64,000 nucleotides of DNA from Phocoena phocoena. Its lineage: Eukaryota > Chordata > Mammalia > Artiodactyla > Phocoenidae. A program made the translations under genes and the position numbers. The stretch spans positions 1,488,001 through 1,552,000 of the forward strand of contig NC_089222.1 in NCBI RefSeq assembly GCF_963924675.1, written 5' to 3'. The notes under the pieces are model-generated. The model did not search any database, was not told where the DNA came from, and was given only the letters and a program-made list of their open reading frames with translations. Shown one piece after another: positions 61,120 through 64,000 of the stretch. Position 1 is the first letter of the stretch; each line of letters begins with the position of its first letter.

Positions 61120-62866
61120 TACACATGAACTGAATTACAAAACAGAACAGGGTCTCAAATTTAGAAAACCAACTAGTGCTTGCTTATGGGGAAAGGTGCG
61201 TTGGGGTGCTGCATAAAACCAGAGACTGAAATTAGCACAGATAATTTTCCATAAGCCAAATAAGTAATAGACAAGACCTACTCCTTGCTCAAAGAAATGG
61301 ACCCAACACCATATGTTCAACGCCTATGAATATATCTGACTAGGAAGAATCTTAAAACCCATGGATATATATGTCGCCATAAGAGAATCAAGCGTGTGTA
61401 CAGCGGCCGAAACGCAGCAGTGAAAATCCGATAAATCCCATTATCAAAATAAATTTCAAAAACAAAACACAAAGACAGTGAAATAGAGAGCAATTCTTAA
61501 ATAATTCACTCAGGGCATGTGATGCAACCGGGAATTAACACATCTACACCCAGACCTGGTTGAGACATAAGGCTGGACACTTCAGGCTGATAGCATTGGT
61601 GAGGTTCGGTGAGTAAATGCACAGCCTTTGAAGTCATACTGCATGGTACCCATTCCATGGGTCCCAACTCTCCAGGTTCAAGGGATTCTTCCTCCAGCTA
61701 AAACATGCATGGGAAACCCAGGGTATCGTCCACCGTGTGATTGGGAAACGATTTAAAATGCATCTCAGTTTTCGTATCCTGGTCCTCGGGTTCACCATTC
61801 CAGATGCTTTACTAACACTCTCCCCGCTTGGAGAGTCAGTGCCTTTAACCTCCTGTTTGGCACAGCTTGCAATTTCTGTGCAAGATGAACAGGAATAGGG
61901 AGAACCAATGAGAGACTAGCTGTAGGTGTCTGCACGGGCAAATGTAACGCTCATTGCCCACCAGGAAGAGGAATTAAACAAAGACTCAGTGTGCCCTGCT
62001 GGAAACAGATTAGGGCCTTAAGCAATCCTGCGGTTTTGTGCCCAGCTCACAAGAAAGCGAGTTGAAGAAAGGAGCTCAGGTTCACTGTAATTCACAAACC
62101 TGGAGAGTTATAAATGACAGCTATCCTCCAAAAATATATTGAAGTAAGCCTGCGAAGGGGACTTGAAAGCGGGGCAGAATTTCAGGAAAACGATTGCAGG
62201 GGGTAGACTGGAATTGCCCTGAAAGCATAGGAAAAGAGGCACAACGTCGACAATGATGCCCTTGGCCAAAAAGGACGTATGCGTTTTTTCCTGAATATAT
62301 TCAGGAAAAAACGCATACGCCCTTTTTGGCCAACCAAGCAAGCCTATAAAGGAAATCTGCACAACAATGAAATCTCACTGCCCCGCTGGCAAAAGGGCCA
62401 TCTGAAAAAAGTGTAAAATCTAGAAAGGTAGGACAGGATATGGAGAACAGGGAGCCTTGTTATGCTGATTGGCAGGATGTAAATTGCCAGCAGCCACCCT
62501 GGAGAAGTGTATGGTGTTTCCTGAAACACGTAAGAAACAAAGCAACACAGCCTATGGCACTTGCACTTATGGTCCTATAGCTTACGGAAATTAAAATCAA
62601 AAACAGACAGCCACCCCAATATTTGGGACGGCTGTGTTCACAAGAAGCTCGTCTACAGTACCAGGTAAATATCCCAGAAAGCAAAAAATGGATAAAGAAG
62701 TTGTGGCACGTACGTGCAATGCAATATCACTCAGCAATTAAATCTGTGTCATCAGGCCCGTAGCGGCATAGTGAGTGGATGCAGGTACGGTGATTCTACG
62801 TGAACTACGTCACACAGAAAAAGAAACATCATAAGATATCACTAATACACGGAATGTAAACTTGAC
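61120..62866 (+). repeat. Satellite monomer copy 36 (1,747 bp)
   Basis: Begins with unusual forms (AATTTTCC, AAATAAGTAATAG, GTCGCCATAAG). Palindrome at 62272-62343 has one left-arm mismatch (AAGGACGTATG). Shares CAACAATGAAATC with copies 32 and 35. ORF2 remnant closed at CCTATAGCTT. Confidence 0.97.
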
Positions 62867-64000
62867 TACACATGAACTGAATTACAAAACAGAACAGGGT
62901 CTCAAATTTAGAAAACCAACTAGTGCTTCCTTACGGGGAAATGTGCGTTGGGATGCTGCATAAAACCAGAGACTGAAATTAGCACAGATAACTTTCCATA
63001 AGCCAAATATGTAATAGACAAGTCCTACTCCTTGCTCAACGAAATGGACCCAACACCACTTTTTCAACGCCTAGGAATATACCTGACTAGGAAGAATCTT
63101 AAAACCCATGGATATATATGTCTCCGTAAGAGAATCAAGCTTGTGTACAGCGGCCGAAACGCAGCAGTGAAAATCCCATAAATCCCATTATCAAAATAAA
63201 TTTCGAAAACAAAACACAAAGACAGTGAAATAGAGAGCAATTCTTAAATAATTCACTCAGGGCATGTGATGCAACCGGGATTTACCACATCTACACCCAG
63301 AGCTGGTTGAGACATAAGGCTGGACACTTCAGGCTGATAGCATTGGTGAGTTTCAGTGAGCAAATGCAGACCCTTTGAAGTCATACTGCATGGTACCCAT
63401 TCCATGGGTCCCAACACTCCAGGTTCAAGGCATTCTTCCTCCAGCTAAAACATGCATGGGAAACCCAGAGTATCGTCCACCGTGTGATTTGGAAACGATT
63501 TAAAATGCATCTCAGTTTTCGTATCCTGGTCCTCGGGTTCACCATTCCAGACGCTTTACTAACACTCTCCCCGCTTGGAGAGTCAGTGCCTTTAACCTCC
63601 TGTTTGGCACAGCTTGCAATTTCTGTGCAAGGTGAACAGGAATAGGGAGAACCAATGAGAGACTAGCTGTAGGTGTCTGCATGGGCAAATGTAACGCTCA
63701 TTTCCCATCATTAAGAGGAATTAACCAAAGGCTCATCGTGCCCTGCTGGAAAGAGATTAGTGCCTGAAGCAATCCTGCGGTTTTGTGCCCAGCTCACAAG
63801 AAAGCGAGTTGAAGAAAGGAGCTCAGAGGCACTGTAATTCACAAACCTGCAGAGTTATAAATGACAGCTATCCTCCAAAAATATATTGAAGTAAGCCTGC
63901 AAAGGGGACTTGAAAGCGGGGCAGAAATTCAGGAAAACGATTGAAGGGTTAAACTGGAATTGCACTTAAAGAATAGGAAAAGAGGCAGAACGTCGATAAT
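62867..64000 (+). repeat. Satellite monomer copy 37, partial (1,134 bp)
   Basis: Cut by the window end about 10-20 bp before the palindrome is expected. The last ~100 bases are more divergent than usual (GATTGAAGGGTTAAACTGG, TGCACTTAAAGAATAGG), which could be an ordinary variant or a sign of a less homogenised neighbourhood beyond the window. Confidence 0.96.

Larger units (their letters stand above)
1..64000 (+). repeat. Satellite array, ~1,746-bp monomer, 36 full copies plus one partial
   Basis: The landmark TACACATGAACTG (minor variants) recurs at 1, 1748, 3494, 5242, 6988, 8735 and so on to 62867, giving 36 intervals of 1,743-1,749 bp, mean about 1,746. All copies run the same way and differ mostly by single-base substitutions and 1-3 bp indels. 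Nothing unrelated is inserted and neither array edge is present. A monomer of this length with an L1 3' end matches what I recall of the common cetacean satellite, a heterochromatic family; its ~1.75 kb form is known from non-delphinoid whales. The tandem structure is seen directly; the family name and host are inferred from memory. The + strand is defined here as the sense strand of the L1-derived part. Confidence 0.98.

Noticed and set aside
1..64000. CRISPR array (regular repeats with palindromic parts)
   Set aside because: The repeat unit is 1.7 kb, there are no 20-50 bp repeats separated by unique spacers, and no cas genes.
1..64000. Endogenous retrovirus or LTR array
   Set aside because: No LTR pair, primer-binding site, polypurine tract or gag/pol/env-like frame was seen; the retroelement part reads as non-LTR L1.
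1..64000. rDNA or histone-type tandem gene cluster
   Set aside because: No conserved rRNA, tRNA or histone coding sequence lies in the monomer, and frames are broken at random between copies.

Overview
The whole 64 kb is one eukaryotic satellite DNA array. A monomer of about 1,746 bp is repeated head to tail, always in the same orientation. There are 36 complete copies (1,743 to 1,749 bp each) and a 37th cut off by the end of the window. I see no cellular gene, no RNA gene, no interspersed SINE, LTR or DNA transposon between the copies, and no edge of the array. The phase used here starts each monomer at TACACATGAACTG. The biological start is unknown.

Each monomer has two parts. About 45% is a decayed LINE-1 3' end. 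It starts about 175 bp after the start of a palindrome (base 1318 in the first copy), covers the last ~110 codons of ORF2 and the 3' UTR, and ends in an A-rich tail about 351 bp into the next copy. The 3' UTR resembles the cetartiodactyl L1 type. The other ~965 bp (352-1317 in copy 1) is not recognised. It ends in a 72-bp inverted repeat with no spacer, which is a perfect palindrome in 9 of 36 copies.

A monomer of ~1.75 kb built on an L1 3' end fits the common cetacean satellite (heterochromatic). From memory, delphinoid whales have a ~1.58 kb form and other cetaceans a ~1.75 kb form, so a non-delphinoid cetacean such as a baleen, sperm or beaked whale is the best guess. This rests on recalled literature and was not checked by a search.

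Layout: copies 1-12 (1-20959) show a four-monomer higher-order pattern of ~6,985 bp. Copies 13-26 (20960-45399) carry haplotypes that recur at 5- and 10-monomer spacing. Copies 20-22, 24-26 and 27-36 contain neighbour-to-neighbour duplications. The most recent joins copies 24/25 and 25/26 and is nearly identical over ~1.8 kb. Three palindromes have matching changes in both arms, which suggests that hairpin or arm-to-arm correction acts on this element.

Many ORFs of 60-130 codons recur once per monomer on both strands. They follow from the repeat and I do not call them genes. On the + strand, the 107-codon frame is the eroded L1 ORF2 end and is listed as pseudogene where it is still open.
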